Shown here: positions 44,595 through 44,899 of the stretch, in pieces | Layout of the letters: each line of letters begins with the position of its first letter | How positions within the stretch are numbered: position 1 is the first letter of the stretch | NCBI RefSeq assembly: GCF_021731785.1 | Contig: NZ_JAKFWS010000072.1 | Coordinates: forward strand, 1 to 44,899 | Reading direction: 5' to 3' | Length of the DNA: 44,899 nucleotides | DNA from: Methylocystis sp. | GTDB taxonomy: Bacteria; Pseudomonadota; Alphaproteobacteria; Rhizobiales; Beijerinckiaceae | Notes under the pieces: generated by a model | The model's database searches: none | What the model was told of the DNA's origin: nothing | Seen by the model: only the letters and a program-made list of their open reading frames with translations | Program-made: the position numbers and the translations under genes

Positions 44595-44899
44595 ATGGCG
44601 GCTGCGATTGGACTGCGGGAAGACTTTGACGCGGATGCGCTTCGGGCGATTGCGAAGCGCGCGAAAGATGGGCCTCAGGCACGCAGGCTCCTGGCGCTCG
44701 CCGCAATTTACGACGGCGCGCCGCGCGGCGAGGCGGCGAAGATTGGCGGCGTGACGCTCCAGGTCGTTCGCGACTGGGTTTTGCGCTTCAATGCGCATGG
44801 CGAGAGTGGCCTCGTTGACCGCAAGGCGCCGGGTCAACCGTCGCTCTTGAAGAACGAACATCGCGCCGCGCTCATGCGCATGATCGAGGACGGTCCGAC
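44595..44899 (+). CDS. IS630-family transposase, N-terminal part (cut by window end)
   Basis: An open frame from the ATG at 44595 runs to the window edge (101 residues): MAAAIGLREDFDADALRAIA, KRAKDGPQARRLLALAAIYD, AKIGGVTLQVVRDWVLRFNA, then HGESGLVDRKAPGQPSLL. The winged-helix layout and the SGLVDRKAPG motif are those of IS630-type transposases; the DDE domain lies outside the window. The left end of the element is not clearly defined; it is probably within 44500-44590. Confidence 0.88.
   Translation, partial: MAAAIGLREDFDADALRAIAKRAKDGPQARRLLALAAIYDGAPRGEAAKIGGVTLQVVRDWVLRFNAHGESGLVDRKAPGQPSLLKNEHRAALMRMIEDGP

Overview
The window comes from a GC-rich alphaproteobacterium, most likely a Hyphomicrobiales (Rhizobiales) member near the Methylocystis/Methylosinus/Beijerinckia group. 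This rests on a CarD-type regulator, a sigma-32 with an RpoH box, the order cpoB-tilS-ftsH-glmM, CtrA-type sites, an alphaproteobacterial SOS box and a reductase resembling the methane monooxygenase reductase MmoC. The taxonomic placement is inference. Most of the window is chromosomal housekeeping DNA, interrupted by three insertion sequences and some stretches of lower GC.

Layout. 1-3.7 kb: an RMD1/DUF155 gene cut by the window edge, 7Fe ferredoxin fdxA, a CarD regulator with a very long Lys/Ala-rich tail, and an rpoH-type sigma factor. 3.8-6.1 kb: M48 lipoprotein protease and secreted nuclease-fold protein. 6.2-12.5 kb: cpoB (ybgF), tilS, ftsH, arsC-like, glmM. 12.6-16.6 kb: a short secreted remnant, a PhnB-like VOC protein, xseA, a small membrane protein, pal and tRNA-Trp. 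16.6-20.1 kb: accessory DNA with two tiny unknown genes, an IS5-family element whose transposase needs a -1 frameshift, a Gly/Tyr-rich secreted protein and a coiled-coil membrane protein. 20.1-22.2 kb: NAD salvage (pncA, pncB). 22.2-24.2 kb: secreted unknown, a small unknown gene, a short BLUF blue-light sensor and a small phasin-like gene. 24.4-29.1 kb: proB, then the nitrosative-stress module nsrR-hcp-reductase. 29.2-36 kb: dodecin, YcjX-type GTPase, SRPBCC protein, gltA, a cytochrome P450 and gltX. 36.1-38.8 kb: an IS1595-type transposase, a translationally overlapping pair of unknown genes, and lexA. 38.9-42 kb: comEC with two frame breaks and a YkgJ-family gene with a stop and a frame break. 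42.2-44.9 kb: modC and modB without modA in view, and the start of an IS630-type transposase.

How the parts work together. The clearest regulatory unit is nsrR-hcp-reductase. NsrR senses NO through an Fe-S cluster, and a perfect 15-bp palindrome just before hcp is a strong operator candidate. Hcp handles NO or hydroxylamine, and the downstream flavoprotein has the MmoC domain order (N-terminal [2Fe-2S], then FAD, then NAD) rather than that of the enterobacterial Hcr. Two perfect TTAA-N7-TTAAC sites precede pal and suggest cell-cycle (CtrA) control. lexA has a canonical GAAC-N7-GAAC box in the region it shares with the divergent unknown pair, which may therefore be a foreign SOS-linked unit. 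The comEC, ykgJ and modA-less mod region between insertion sequences looks like a stretch undergoing decay, unless the frame breaks are sequencing errors.

I found no rRNA, no CRISPR array and no complete prophage.
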